A DNA stretch of 64,000 bases from Bifidobacterium sp. ESL0704 (GTDB lineage: Bacteria; Actinomycetota; Actinomycetes; Actinomycetales; Bifidobacteriaceae). The stretch is from the NCBI RefSeq assembly GCF_029392075.1, contig NZ_CP113929.1, positions 248,001 to 312,000 of the forward strand. Direction: 5' to 3'. The first letter of the stretch is position 1. Each line of letters opens with the position of its first letter. The translations under genes were made by a program, and so were the position numbers. Below the pieces are notes generated by a model. The model was given only the letters and a program-made list of their open reading frames with translations, was not told where the DNA came from and searched no databases. Shown here piece after piece: positions 51,330-59,876 of this stretch.

Positions 51330-52946
51330 ATGGCATGCACCACCATTCTGGTCGGCAAGGATGCGAGCTATGACGGCTCGACCATCATCGCCCGCAACGA
51401 GGATTCGGCGAACGGGGAGTTCAACCCCAAGCGTTTCGTCGTCATCAAGCCCGAGGACCAGCCGCGCCATTACCGCAGCGTGCTGAGCCACGTCGAGGTC
51501 GAGCTTCCCAGCAACCCGATGCAATATACCTCCATGCCCAACGCCGACACCAAGGACGGCATCTGGGGCGAGGCCGGCGTCAACGAGGCGAATGTGGCCA
51601 TGAGCGCCACCGAGACGCTGACCACCAACGAACGCGTGCTGGGCGCCGACCCGTTCGTAGAACTTGCCAAAGCCCAAGGCAAGGAGGGCGAAGACGGCTA
51701 CGTGCCCGAAGTCGCCGGCGGCATCGGCGAAGAGGACTTCCTTACCATCGTCCTGCCCTATATCAAGACCGCCCGCGAAGGCGTCAAACGCTTGGGCTCC
51801 CTGCTTGAGCAGTATGGCACTTACGAGATGAACGGCGTCGCCTTCAGCGATTCCAACGAGATTTGGTGGCTTGAGACCGTAGGCGGCCACCATTGGATCG
51901 CCAAGCGTGTGCCGGACGAGGCCTACGTCACCATGCCGAACCAGCTGGGCATCGACGAATTCGATCTTGAGGATGCCTTGGGCGAGCAGGAGAACTGCAT
52001 GTGCTCGGCCGACCTGAACGAGTTCATCGAGGCCAATCATCTTGACCTCGCCGTCGAGGCCACCACGCCGTTCAACCCGCGCGACGCCTTCGGCTCGCAC
52101 TCCGATTCCGACCACGTCTACAACACCCCGCGCGCCTGGTTCATGCAGCGTTTCCTCAACCCCTACGACGAGGTCTGGGACGGGCCCGAGGCCGACCATA
52201 CCCCGGAGTCCGATGACATTCCGTGGGCGCGCCAGCCGGAGCGCAAGGTCACTATCGAGGACGTCAAGTACGTGCTGAGTTCGCACTATCAGGGCACGCC
52301 TTACGATCCGTATGGCCACCGCGGCGACGAGCACACCCGCCACATGTACCGCACCATCGGCATCAACCGCCAGTCGCAGCTTTCGGTGATCCAGATTCGT
52401 CCGTACCGCCCGCAGTCCGACCGCGCCATCCAGTGGATTTCCTACGGTTCCAATCCGTTCAACGCGCTGGTGCCGTTCTATCCGAACGTCGACACCACGC
52501 CGGCCTATCTTGAGGCCACCACCACCCGCGTGACCAGTGAGAACTTCTACTGGGCCAACCGCATCATCGCGGCGCTTTGCGATTCCGCGTTCGCCAAGAC
52601 CGCCAACGCCATCGAGCGCTATCAGGAGCTGACCGGCGGCATGGCGCATCGCATGGTTGCCGCCACCGACGAGCAGGTCGCTAAGCTCGGCGGAGACAAG
52701 GAGGCCACTGCCGAATCGATGGCCCAGGCCGAACTCAACGCCGGCAATCCGGACGGTGACGTCGAACCGATGGAGCCCGACCAGGTCATCGCCGCCACCC
52801 GCAACGCCGAGGTGCGCGAGATCCTGCGCGCCGCCAACCAGTCGATGGCCGACCAGATTAAGAAGGAGACCGATTCGCTTCTGGATACGGTGCTCTACAC
52901 GGTCTCGATGGGCATGTCCAACGGCTTCGACCGTTCCGACAACTGA
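51330..52946 (+). CDS. pepD: C69-family dipeptidase
   Basis: Family C69 dipeptidases are N-terminal-nucleophile enzymes. The start MACTTILVGKDASYDGSTII places the catalytic Cys at position 3, followed by ARNEDSANGEFNPKRFVVI, the typical block. Further family features are GINEANVAMSATETL-like (GVNEANVAMSATETL) and VGGHHWIAKRVPDEAYVTMPN. The 538 residues match bifidobacterial and lactobacillal PepD. No signal peptide is seen, so it degrades peptides in the cytosol. The gene is flanked on both sides by three-unit repeat arrays of different families. Confidence 0.93.
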   Translation: MACTTILVGKDASYDGSTIIARNEDSANGEFNPKRFVVIKPEDQPRHYRSVLSHVEVELPSNPMQYTSMPNADTKDGIWGEAGVNEANVAMSATETLTTNERVLGADPFVELAKAQGKEGEDGYVPEVAGGIGEEDFLTIVLPYIKTAREGVKRLGSLLEQYGTYEMNGVAFSDSNEIWWLETVGGHHWIAKRVPDEAYVTMPNQLGIDEFDLEDALGEQENCMCSADLNEFIEANHLDLAVEATTPFNPRDAFGSHSDSDHVYNTPRAWFMQRFLNPYDEVWDGPEADHTPESDDIPWARQPERKVTIEDVKYVLSSHYQGTPYDPYGHRGDEHTRHMYRTIGINRQSQLSVIQIRPYRPQSDRAIQWISYGSNPFNALVPFYPNVDTTPAYLEATTTRVTSENFYWANRIIAALCDSAFAKTANAIERYQELTGGMAHRMVAATDEQVAKLGGDKEATAESMAQAELNAGNPDGDVEPMEPDQVIAATRNAEVREILRAANQSMADQIKKETDSLLDTVLYTVSMGMSNGFDRSDN

Positions 52947-52973
52947 GCAGAGGCTTCTGCAACGATTCATTGG

Positions 52974-53141
52974 TGCCCCTAACCCATGCAGAACCGAGGG
53001 TTCCGTTAGGGTTGGGGGCAAATTGTTGGTTTCTGCCTCTAACCCGTGTGCATCTGTCTTTTATCGTAGGGTTAGGGGCATTGTTGTCGGTTTCTGCCCC
53101 CAACCCATGTGCAACTAGTTTTTCCTATTGGGTTAGAGGCA
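52974..53141. repeat. Array of three 47-bp hairpins, 60-61-bp period
   Basis: Hairpins occupy 52974-53020, 53034-53080 and 53095-53141, each exactly 47 bp. Left arms read TGCCYCYAACCC and right arms GGGTTRGRGGCA; loops differ. Spacers share a GTTTC end. The array follows pepD by 27 bp and precedes fhs. Confidence 0.9.
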
Positions 53142-53162
53142 GGAACAGTCGATTCGGGCGCT

Positions 53163-53231
53163 GGCAGTTGGTGCCGGCAGGTTGGTTCGGACGCCGGCAG
53201 TTGGTGCCGGCTATCGGCAGTTGTTCTGGTC
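53163..53231. repeat. Direct repeats GGCAGTTGGTGCCGGC
   Basis: GGCAGTTGGTGCCGGC occurs twice about 40 bp apart, followed by a partial CGGCAGTTG. Each contains a GCCGGC palindrome and GGCA/TGCC inverse ends. It lies between the three-hairpin array and fhs; the remaining ~150 bp to fhs show nothing else. Confidence 0.55.
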
Positions 53232-53382
53232 GCGCAGCCCTCTGCGGACGCGGTTGCTGATAGGCTTACAGTATTGGCTGCGGGTTTATCGGCACGGTTC
53301 ATTGGTTGGTATAGCTGAAATAAGTAACGATACAATCTCGTAACTTGAGATAATCTATACGCGCATTGAAAGCAGGTATGGC

Positions 53383-54948
53383 ATGGCATTGATTGATCAA
53401 TTCACGACCCAGTACGGGCTGGTCCAGAAAATCGACGCGTTCGGGTACCTCGATTATTTGGAAAACCACGCCGACGAACCGCGCAAGCGCGGGCAGGTCA
53501 TTCTCGTCACTGCCGACACCCCGTTGAAGGCCTCGCGCGGCGAGGGCAAGACCACCACCACCATCGCGTTGATCGATGCGTTGCGTGCCCGTGGCATCGA
53601 TGCGACCGCCGTGCTGCGCCAGCCGAGCATGGGCATCACCGCGGCCGGTTCCAAAGGTGGGGCCTCAGGCGGCGGCAAGTCCTCGCTTTCGCACCCTGAG
53701 CTGATCGACTGGGGGCTGTGCGGGGAGATGGCCGCCATCGAAAACGCGCAGAACCTGCTGGTTTCCTTCGCGGAGAAGGCCGTGGACGAGGGACGCATCG
53801 ACACGATTCTGGTCCCGCGCGTCTCCGAAGTGCCGTCGCGCTCGCTGCGCCAGATCACCGTCGACCGCAATAAGGGCAACGTACCTGAGCGCGTCGTTTT
53901 GACCCCGACCTGCGAGTTGATGCAGATCGTCGTGCTTTCGCATTCCATGGATGAGATCGCCGAACGCGTCTCCAAGATGGTCGCCGGTACCAAGGAAGGC
54001 AGCCCCGTTACCTTCGGAGAGTTCATCGATTTGTGGCGCATCACCGGCATCCTTGCCGACGCGGTGAAGCCCGCCAAGACCGAGACGGTCAACGGTTCGC
54101 CCGTCTACGTGCACTGCGGTCCGTTCGCCAACGTGTCGCTGGGCATCCCCAGCCTGATTTCCGTTGAGATGGCCTGCGCCCTGCATGACGTGGTGGTGGT
54201 TGAGGCCGGGTACGGTGCCGACGCCGGCGCACAAAAATGGCTCGATATCGCTTGTCGCGAGTATGGAGCGCAATGGCCCGCCGCCGCCGTGGTGGTCACC
54301 CGCGCCTCGACCTGGCGCGACGACCCGAAGCTCGCCTGGCGCTATCCCTTCCATGTCCATCGCCTTGAAAGCCTTGGCATTCCCACCTTCCCGTTGGTCA
54401 ACCTCTGGGACGGCGAGGACGATCAGATCGCTTCACTGCGCGATACGGCCAAATCGCTCGACTTCCGTGAGCCCATTATCGGCAATCTCTTCCGCGACGG
54501 CGGCGAGGCGCTAGCCCCGCAGCTCGATGCGTTTGTGGGTGCGCTTGATGGCGCGAATGATGCCGCCGACGCGATCAACGCATCTGCCGATGCCAACGAT
54601 CCTGAAGCGAGCAATAACCGTGCCAGCCACAAGGGCATGGGCCTGGTCGAGGACGTGAAGTGGATTGCCGACAACGCTTACGGCGTGCCGGCTGACCGTG
54701 TGTTGTTCAAAGAAGGTTTTGCCGAATCCCTTGCCACCGCGACCGAGCTTTGCAACGGTGTCGGTACGAGCGTTGACGACCTTGCGGTGGTGGCAGTGAA
54801 GTCCCCGGCCACGATGACCGACAACGATTCCGCCGCAGCCGACGAGCGCACTGTCACGCTCAAAAAAGTCGAGCCGCATTTCGGCGCCGGCGTGGTGCAG
54901 GTCAATCTCACCACCTCGCTCACGACCCCGATGCCCAAGATCGTCTGA
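53383..54948 (+). CDS. fhs: Formate-tetrahydrofolate ligase
   Basis: This enzyme makes 10-formyl-tetrahydrofolate from formate, ATP and THF, feeding purine synthesis. The 521-residue protein has the P-loop SRGEGKTTTTIALIDALRA, LRQPSMGITAAGSKGGASGGG, and the conserved TPTCELMQIVVLS. VYVHCGPFANVSLGIPS and VVEAGYGADAGAQKWLDI, both typical of the family, follow, and the C-terminal block ends VPADRVLFKEGFAES. Bifidobacteria produce formate, so the enzyme can assimilate it. GTG 54958 of the next gene follows by 9 bp, suggesting an operon. Confidence 0.94.
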   Translation: MALIDQFTTQYGLVQKIDAFGYLDYLENHADEPRKRGQVILVTADTPLKASRGEGKTTTTIALIDALRARGIDATAVLRQPSMGITAAGSKGGASGGGKSSLSHPELIDWGLCGEMAAIENAQNLLVSFAEKAVDEGRIDTILVPRVSEVPSRSLRQITVDRNKGNVPERVVLTPTCELMQIVVLSHSMDEIAERVSKMVAGTKEGSPVTFGEFIDLWRITGILADAVKPAKTETVNGSPVYVHCGPFANVSLGIPSLISVEMACALHDVVVVEAGYGADAGAQKWLDIACREYGAQWPAAAVVVTRASTWRDDPKLAWRYPFHVHRLESLGIPTFPLVNLWDGEDDQIASLRDTAKSLDFREPIIGNLFRDGGEALAPQLDAFVGALDGANDAADAINASADANDPEASNNRASHKGMGLVEDVKWIADNAYGVPADRVLFKEGFAESLATATELCNGVGTSVDDLAVVAVKSPATMTDNDSAAADERTVTLKKVEPHFGAGVVQVNLTTSLTTPMPKIV

Positions 54949-54957
54949 GGAAGTATT

Positions 54958-55917
54958 GTGGCCGAGGATCATGGCGAAAACGGCGATAACCGTGAAAACG
55001 GAACGTACGAAGGGCATGACGAGAATGGCGGGCTTACCGATGAAAGATCGTCGAATCACAGATCTGTTGGCGGTAAGCCCGCAAACGGCGGCAGGGCTTT
55101 GACCGATAACCCGGTGAACGGCACGTCTGTTAACGGTGGGGCGAGCGAACGCCCATCGCACGGTAAATCCGTCAGCGATCAAGCCGCAGCCTCCCGAATC
55201 GCGGACAGCACTCTATTGAGCGCCGATCAACGCGCGGCCGTCTCAGGTCTTGCCAAGGAGAACGTCTACGTCGGCCAGTCCAAATGGACCACGTTTCGCC
55301 AGTTGCCCGCTGGGCAGAAAGGGACGTTTTTCGTCCAGCATTTCCTGCTGGGCACGATTGCGGTCATCGTCGCGCTCGTCGTCGTCATTTCGCTGGTGGT
55401 CACGTACCTGACCAAGCCGCCCACTCCGGTCTTCACGCTTCAGGCGGTGAATATGCGCCAGTATTCCCGGCAAATCGGCGCGTTGCAAGACGGATTCGTG
55501 AAATACGATAACCTCAAGGATGCGCGTCTGGCGGACTTTGGCAGTGACCTGACCTTGGGCAAAAACAGTTATACCGACGATTCGCCGAAAATCATGACCC
55601 AGATCTCGGCTGGTCAGCTCAATGGCATCGTCACCGATAAAAAGACGATGATGACGCTCAACAAGCGTGGCTTGGTCAACAAGCCCGCAGAGGTCCTCGC
55701 CGCCTCGGAGCTCAAACGCTACTTGGGCATGGGGGTTCTGGTCGATGCGCATGGCGCCCCGGCTACGAATGCGCAAAGCGCTATCGGCTTCGACCTTTCC
55801 CGCTCGCAGGTCTGGAAGGCGAAAGGCCTGCCTGATCACACATTCTTCGGGTTTTGCAATGTCCAAAGCGGCAAAGACCATCCCCGCGCGTTCGTGCGCT
55901 ATCTGCAATTCAAGTAA
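54958..55917 (+). CDS. Single-pass membrane protein of unknown function
   Basis: The GTG start at 54958 has GAGGAAG upstream, 9 bp after the fhs stop. The 319-residue protein has a ~120-residue hydrophilic cytosolic part rich in Asn/Gly/Glu (repeated NG and ENG pairs). One membrane helix follows (TIAVIVALVVVISLVVTYLT, about 132-151), then a ~165-residue extracellular domain (NMRQYSRQIGALQDGFVKYD, KIMTQISAGQLNGIVTDKKT). I recognise no family. The outer domain looks like a periplasmic-binding remnant with a 'test of access' style (TDKKTMMTLNKRGLVN), but this is a guess. Confidence 0.7.
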   Translation: MAEDHGENGDNRENGTYEGHDENGGLTDERSSNHRSVGGKPANGGRALTDNPVNGTSVNGGASERPSHGKSVSDQAAASRIADSTLLSADQRAAVSGLAKENVYVGQSKWTTFRQLPAGQKGTFFVQHFLLGTIAVIVALVVVISLVVTYLTKPPTPVFTLQAVNMRQYSRQIGALQDGFVKYDNLKDARLADFGSDLTLGKNSYTDDSPKIMTQISAGQLNGIVTDKKTMMTLNKRGLVNKPAEVLAASELKRYLGMGVLVDAHGAPATNAQSAIGFDLSRSQVWKAKGLPDHTFFGFCNVQSGKDHPRAFVRYLQFK

Positions 55918-56125
55918 GTCGGAATTCAGATCAGGAAGTCGTTCCTTCTGAATTGTGACGCGGGAATGGAGACAATGTTGAAGGTATCGATATCGTATTG
56001 TTGTACGGAATTTCGTGCGGTATTCCAGAATTTGAAAAGAGCATGATTGTTGGGTTTCGTCGAATCGCGCTCATTGTTTGTATCCGGTGTTTTTAATATG
56101 CCCTTGGATTCTCAGATGGATTGAT

Positions 56126-57163
56126 TTAGTTGAATCCGATAATGTTTTCCGCAATATGATAACCCTTGCGGATGATCCAACGACCGAGTGAACCGGGCAG
56201 ATTGATGGCGCGTGCAGGCAGCTGGCGGCGAACGTCGCGCGAGATTTGCGGCGAAACGGCACGCAGGTTCTCCCAGAGTTCTCGCTTGATCTGGTAGTTC
56301 GCGGGGTTGCGGGAGAGGATGAGAAACACGCTCGCGACGACACTCTCGATGGAGAGAAAGTGGATCATATAGCGGTAGAGGCCGTCGGAGACGTTCTTGC
56401 GTTCGGGGGTTGCGGCGACCATGGCGCGGTTGACGCGCACCAGCTGGTCCACGCGCCGGATCATCACGTCGGTCTGCACGCTCTGCCCGTCGCGTCCGAT
56501 GAAATAGTGGTAGAACGGCGTGCTGATGTACATCAGCGATTTGACCCACGGGAACGGCTGGTAGGCGTAGATGAAATCGACATAGAACGTGTGCTCGGGC
56601 AGCTGGGTCTGGGCTTTGCGCAGAACATCGGAGCGGAAGATGAGTGCGTGCATGATCATGTATTGTGTGATGCCGAAACGCTTGAGATCGTCCCAGCCCA
56701 AACGCTTGTCCGCGTCCATCACGTTGTCGAATTTGACGATGTGCTTGCGTCGCTTGCCGACTTTGTCGTAGACATAATCGGTGACGAACAGATCGATCGG
56801 TTCGCTGGCGTTGCGTTGCCGGCGCATGACGTCCATCAGCCGGCCAAGCGAGGCTGCACCCACCCAATCGTCGGCGTCGACGACCTTCAAATACATGCCT
56901 TCGGCGTTGGCGATGCCGGTGTTGACCGCGCCGCCATGACCTTTGTTTTTCTGGTGGATGACGTGGATGATTCCGGGTTTTGCTGCGGCGAGGCGATCCG
57001 CGAGTTCCGGCGTGCCATCGGACGAGCCGTCATCGACGATCAGCACCTCGATGTCATCGCTGTCGGGGTTTGCGGTTAACGATGAAACACAACGCTCAAG
57101 GTAGGTGTCCATATTGAAGGCGGGCACCACGAAGGTGAGCGTTTTCGAACTAGTTTGTGCCAT
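56126..57163 (-). CDS. Family 2 glycosyltransferase
   Basis: The 345-residue protein starts with a GT-A fold: TLTFVVPAFNMDTYLERCVS, EVLIVDDGSSDGTPELADRL, then HQKNKGHGGAVNTGI and the DXD-like LKVVDADDWVGAASL. The rest is helical without a clear membrane segment, as in family-2 enzymes that act on the inner face of the membrane. It transfers a sugar from a nucleotide donor; acceptor is unknown. A cell-wall polysaccharide or teichoic-acid-like role is typical. The gene stands alone on the minus strand. Confidence 0.9.
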   Translation of the reverse strand: MAQTSSKTLTFVVPAFNMDTYLERCVSSLTANPDSDDIEVLIVDDGSSDGTPELADRLAAAKPGIIHVIHQKNKGHGGAVNTGIANAEGMYLKVVDADDWVGAASLGRLMDVMRRQRNASEPIDLFVTDYVYDKVGKRRKHIVKFDNVMDADKRLGWDDLKRFGITQYMIMHALIFRSDVLRKAQTQLPEHTFYVDFIYAYQPFPWVKSLMYISTPFYHYFIGRDGQSVQTDVMIRRVDQLVRVNRAMVAATPERKNVSDGLYRYMIHFLSIESVVASVFLILSRNPANYQIKRELWENLRAVSPQISRDVRRQLPARAINLPGSLGRWIIRKGYHIAENIIGFN

Positions 57164-57471
57164 GTTTCCTCGTTAATGGATGTTTGCCACGTTGGTGTGA
57201 CAAACAAAAGACAATTTACCATGCGAGCCTGAGAATGTGCGTACACGGACATGAATTGCGCCGCATTCACCATAAGCTGTTGGAATTGTTATGAGTCAAA
57301 CTATGCATATTGTCTGATTTATTCGCACCTTCTGAGACTTGCCTTTCCGGAATTGACACCGGTCCGAATGAACTGATGTTGTCGGTGACAAGCGCTCTCG
57401 TGCATCAGACTCTGTAGACCGCAGATGCTGTGTATGGCTTCCTACGAACGATTCTCTGCGAAGCGGTCGTG
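57164..57471. other. Intergenic region, nothing clear
   Basis: This 308-bp stretch lies upstream of the glycosyltransferase and downstream of tetR, both on the minus strand. It is AT-richer than its surroundings near 57280-57340 and probably holds the glycosyltransferase promoter. I see no hairpin, repeat or ORF worth calling. Confidence 0.5.
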
Positions 57472-58281
57472 TTATTGATCGTTGCCGGAATCGTGGTGAT
57501 TGCCGTCCACGTGCTTTCCCGTGCCAGAGTCTTTTCCGCTGTTGAGATTGGCATCCTTGGCGTCGTTCTTGTTATCAGTTACGGTGTCAGTGTCACCATT
57601 GTTTTTGGTGGCATCCTTTTTGTTCTTGTTGTTTTTACCGTCATCCTTGGCATCCAAATCGCTCTCGAACCGCAGTTTCGGTTTGGCCTCGAGGCGCGAA
57701 AGGCCGTACCAGGCAAGGTTGACGATATGCGCGGCGAGCTGTTCCTTGTCGATCTTCTTCTGGTTCGCGGCCCAATACTGGCCGGTGAAGACGGTCATCC
57801 CCACGAGCATCTGCGCATAATACGGTACGCCTTTGGCCGGCAGCTTATGCTGTTTGAATGCCTTTGTGAGGATTTCCTCGACGCGCAGGCTCACGTCGCC
57901 CAACAGCGAGCTGAACGAGCCGGCCGGGTCGGTGGTGGGGGAGTCGCGCACGAGCACGTTGAAACCCTCCGAGTTTTCCTCGATATAGGTGAGCAGAGCC
58001 AGGGCCGTGCGCTCCACGATCTGGCGCGGATGGATGTCGCCGGCGGAAAGCGCGTCGATCAGCGTGCTGGTGAGTTTCTGCATTTCACGGTCGACGATGA
58101 CGGCATAAAGGCCTTCCTTGCCTCCGAAGTGCTCGTAGACGATGGGTTTCGAGACCTTCGCGGCGGCCGCGATTTCCTCGACGCTCACCGCTTCGTAGCC
58201 TTTGGCGGCGAAAAGCCCGCGACCGATGGTGATGAGCTGCTCGCGTCGCTGGTACGAGGTCATTCTGGAAGCATTCGACAT
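57472..58281 (-). CDS. TetR-family regulator with a long polar C-terminal tail
   Basis: From ATG 58281 the protein has 269 residues. The TetR HTH spans about 8-55 (RREQLITIGRGLFAAKGYEA, VSVEEIAAAAKVSKPIVYEHFGGKEGLYAVI). A helical ligand domain follows to about residue 205. The last ~65 residues are Asp/Asn/Lys/Gly/Thr-rich and look disordered, unusual for TetR proteins. The target is unknown; a 71-bp hairpin element lies just upstream of its start and may include its own operator. Confidence 0.88.
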   Translation of the reverse strand: MSNASRMTSYQRREQLITIGRGLFAAKGYEAVSVEEIAAAAKVSKPIVYEHFGGKEGLYAVIVDREMQKLTSTLIDALSAGDIHPRQIVERTALALLTYIEENSEGFNVLVRDSPTTDPAGSFSSLLGDVSLRVEEILTKAFKQHKLPAKGVPYYAQMLVGMTVFTGQYWAANQKKIDKEQLAAHIVNLAWYGLSRLEAKPKLRFESDLDAKDDGKNNKNKKDATKNNGDTDTVTDNKNDAKDANLNSGKDSGTGKHVDGNHHDSGNDQ

Positions 58282-58303
58282 AGTTACATTGTATGCGGCG
58301 TAC

Positions 58304-58374
58304 ACCCAAACCGGGGCGTTAAAAATAAGACCGGCCTGGTTAGAGAGGGTGATTTTAAATGCCCCGGTTTGGGT
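58304..58374. repeat. 71-bp hairpin element, copy 2
   Basis: ACCCAAACCGGGGC (58304-58317) pairs perfectly with GCCCCGGTTTGGGT (58361-58374), with partial pairing inward through a TTTTAA/TTAAAA stretch. It is the same length and family as 41372-41442. It lies 22 bp upstream of the tetR start. Confidence 0.8.
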
Positions 58375-58598
58375 ATGCGTCTGTGCCGCGTTTCGCGCTC
58401 ACTTGTGATGGGCAACAGAGACCGTGCGAATTTCCGTCTTTTTCTCGCCATGGGTCAGCGTAAGCAAACTCATGCCAGACCGGTGATCTCAAGCGAATGA
58501 GTATCCATGTCGTTGAGCTATTTCGTTTGCTGTGTCACGAGATTTGCGTCCGATTGCTCAATGTGTATTTGCGATTTGGCGAAAAGTGGTATACGGTG

Positions 58599-58650
58599 TT
58601 TTGGACCGGTCCAAAAAAGGATTTTTGAAACGGCTTTGTACATAGATGTA
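58599..58650 (+). promoter_or_regulatory. Operators before the second sugar operon
   Basis: TTTTGGACCGGTCCAAAA (58599-58616) is an 18-bp perfect palindrome with a central CG, a strong LacI-like operator. TACATAGATGTA (58639-58650) further down resembles the arabinan motif with a changed centre. Both precede the binding-protein gene at 58674. No local regulator gene obviously matches the first site. Confidence 0.7.
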
Positions 58651-58673
58651 ACGAATTTATATAAGGAGCGAAC

Positions 58674-59876
58674 GTGGAAAGTCCGAAAATCAGGAAAACG
58701 CGAATTGGGAAATCGGTCAAAAGAATTCTCGCCGGTGTGGCGTCCGCCGGTGTTCTGCTTGGAGCCGGGGCGTGCGGAAACGCCTCGCAAAGCGCTGATA
58801 ATAAAGTATTGCAATTCTGGGACCCGTACACGAATCGCAAGGCCGGATCTCCTTGGGACAAACAGGTGACCAAGTGCGCACCCGCAGGTTATCGCATCCA
58901 GCGCCGGTCGATGCCGCAGAACGATGTGCTGAACCAGCTCACCACGGCAGTGAAAGCAGATAATGCGCCTGATATCGCGATTATCGACAACCCGTTCGTC
59001 GTCGGTGCCCAGGATTCCGGGCTCATCGCCAACCTGAAGGATTCGGGTGTCAAGGTCGACGGCTTCGACTCCAATATCCAAGGACCGGGCAAGATCGATG
59101 GGGGACAATACGGCCTCGCTTTCGGTGCCAACGCGTTGGGTCTTTGGTACAACCCCAAGATCATCGAAAAGGCCGGTGTCGATGTATCCGCCATCAAGGA
59201 TTGGGATTCGCTCAACGCCGCCATCAAAAAGGTCGTCGATTCCGGGGCGAAGGGCATAACCTTCTCGGGAATTACCGGTGAGGAAGGCGTGTTCCAATAT
59301 CTGCCTTGGTTCCTGAGCGCCGGCGGCGATCTCAAGGACGTGAACAAGGGAACGGCCAAGCAGGACTCCTACGACCTGCTCAGCAGCTGGGTCAAGCAAG
59401 GCTGGGCTCCGAAGTCCGCCGCCACCGACAACCAGTCGGCGGCATGGGACGTGTTCCTGACCGGTGAATACGGATTCGCCGAAAATGGCTCGTGGCAGTC
59501 CGAGGAGGGCGCGAAGAACGGTTACAAGCTGATTCCGCTTCCCGGCAAGCATGGCGGCATTGCGGCCGGCGTAACGGGCGGCGAGTTCATCACTCTACCC
59601 ACCCATAAGAAGGCCAATAAGGACCGGGTCAAGCTGGCGGCCGGCATGATCAACTGCCTGACCGGCGACAAGAACCTGCCGCAGGTCGCGGATGCACTGG
59701 GGTACTTCGCATCGAAGAAATCCGTTCGTGAGCAGCAGGTTGCGAAGAACCCGATGTGGCAACCGTGGATGCCGATTGCCGACAAGGTCGTCGGTCGTAC
59801 GGCGAAGGTTGGTTTGCAGTATGAGACGACCTCGGCCGATCTTTCCGAGCAGCTTCAGAAAGCGCTCAATTCCTGA
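58674..59876 (+). CDS. Sugar ABC transporter substrate-binding lipoprotein
   Basis: The GTG start at 58674 is preceded by AAGGAGCGAAC. The 400-residue protein has a basic N-terminus, a hydrophobic stretch and a lipobox-like LGAGAC with Cys34. The mature part shows family-1 solute-binding blocks (VLQFWDPYTNRKAGSPWDKQ, APDIAIIDNPFVVGAQ, GLAFGANALGLWYNPKIIEK). Downstream lie two permeases and a GH31 enzyme, so alpha-linked xylosides or glucosides are likely ligands (inference). A ~320-bp gap with a 9-bp tandem repeat separates it from the permeases. Confidence 0.92.
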   Translation: MESPKIRKTRIGKSVKRILAGVASAGVLLGAGACGNASQSADNKVLQFWDPYTNRKAGSPWDKQVTKCAPAGYRIQRRSMPQNDVLNQLTTAVKADNAPDIAIIDNPFVVGAQDSGLIANLKDSGVKVDGFDSNIQGPGKIDGGQYGLAFGANALGLWYNPKIIEKAGVDVSAIKDWDSLNAAIKKVVDSGAKGITFSGITGEEGVFQYLPWFLSAGGDLKDVNKGTAKQDSYDLLSSWVKQGWAPKSAATDNQSAAWDVFLTGEYGFAENGSWQSEEGAKNGYKLIPLPGKHGGIAAGVTGGEFITLPTHKKANKDRVKLAAGMINCLTGDKNLPQVADALGYFASKKSVREQQVAKNPMWQPWMPIADKVVGRTAKVGLQYETTSADLSEQLQKALNS

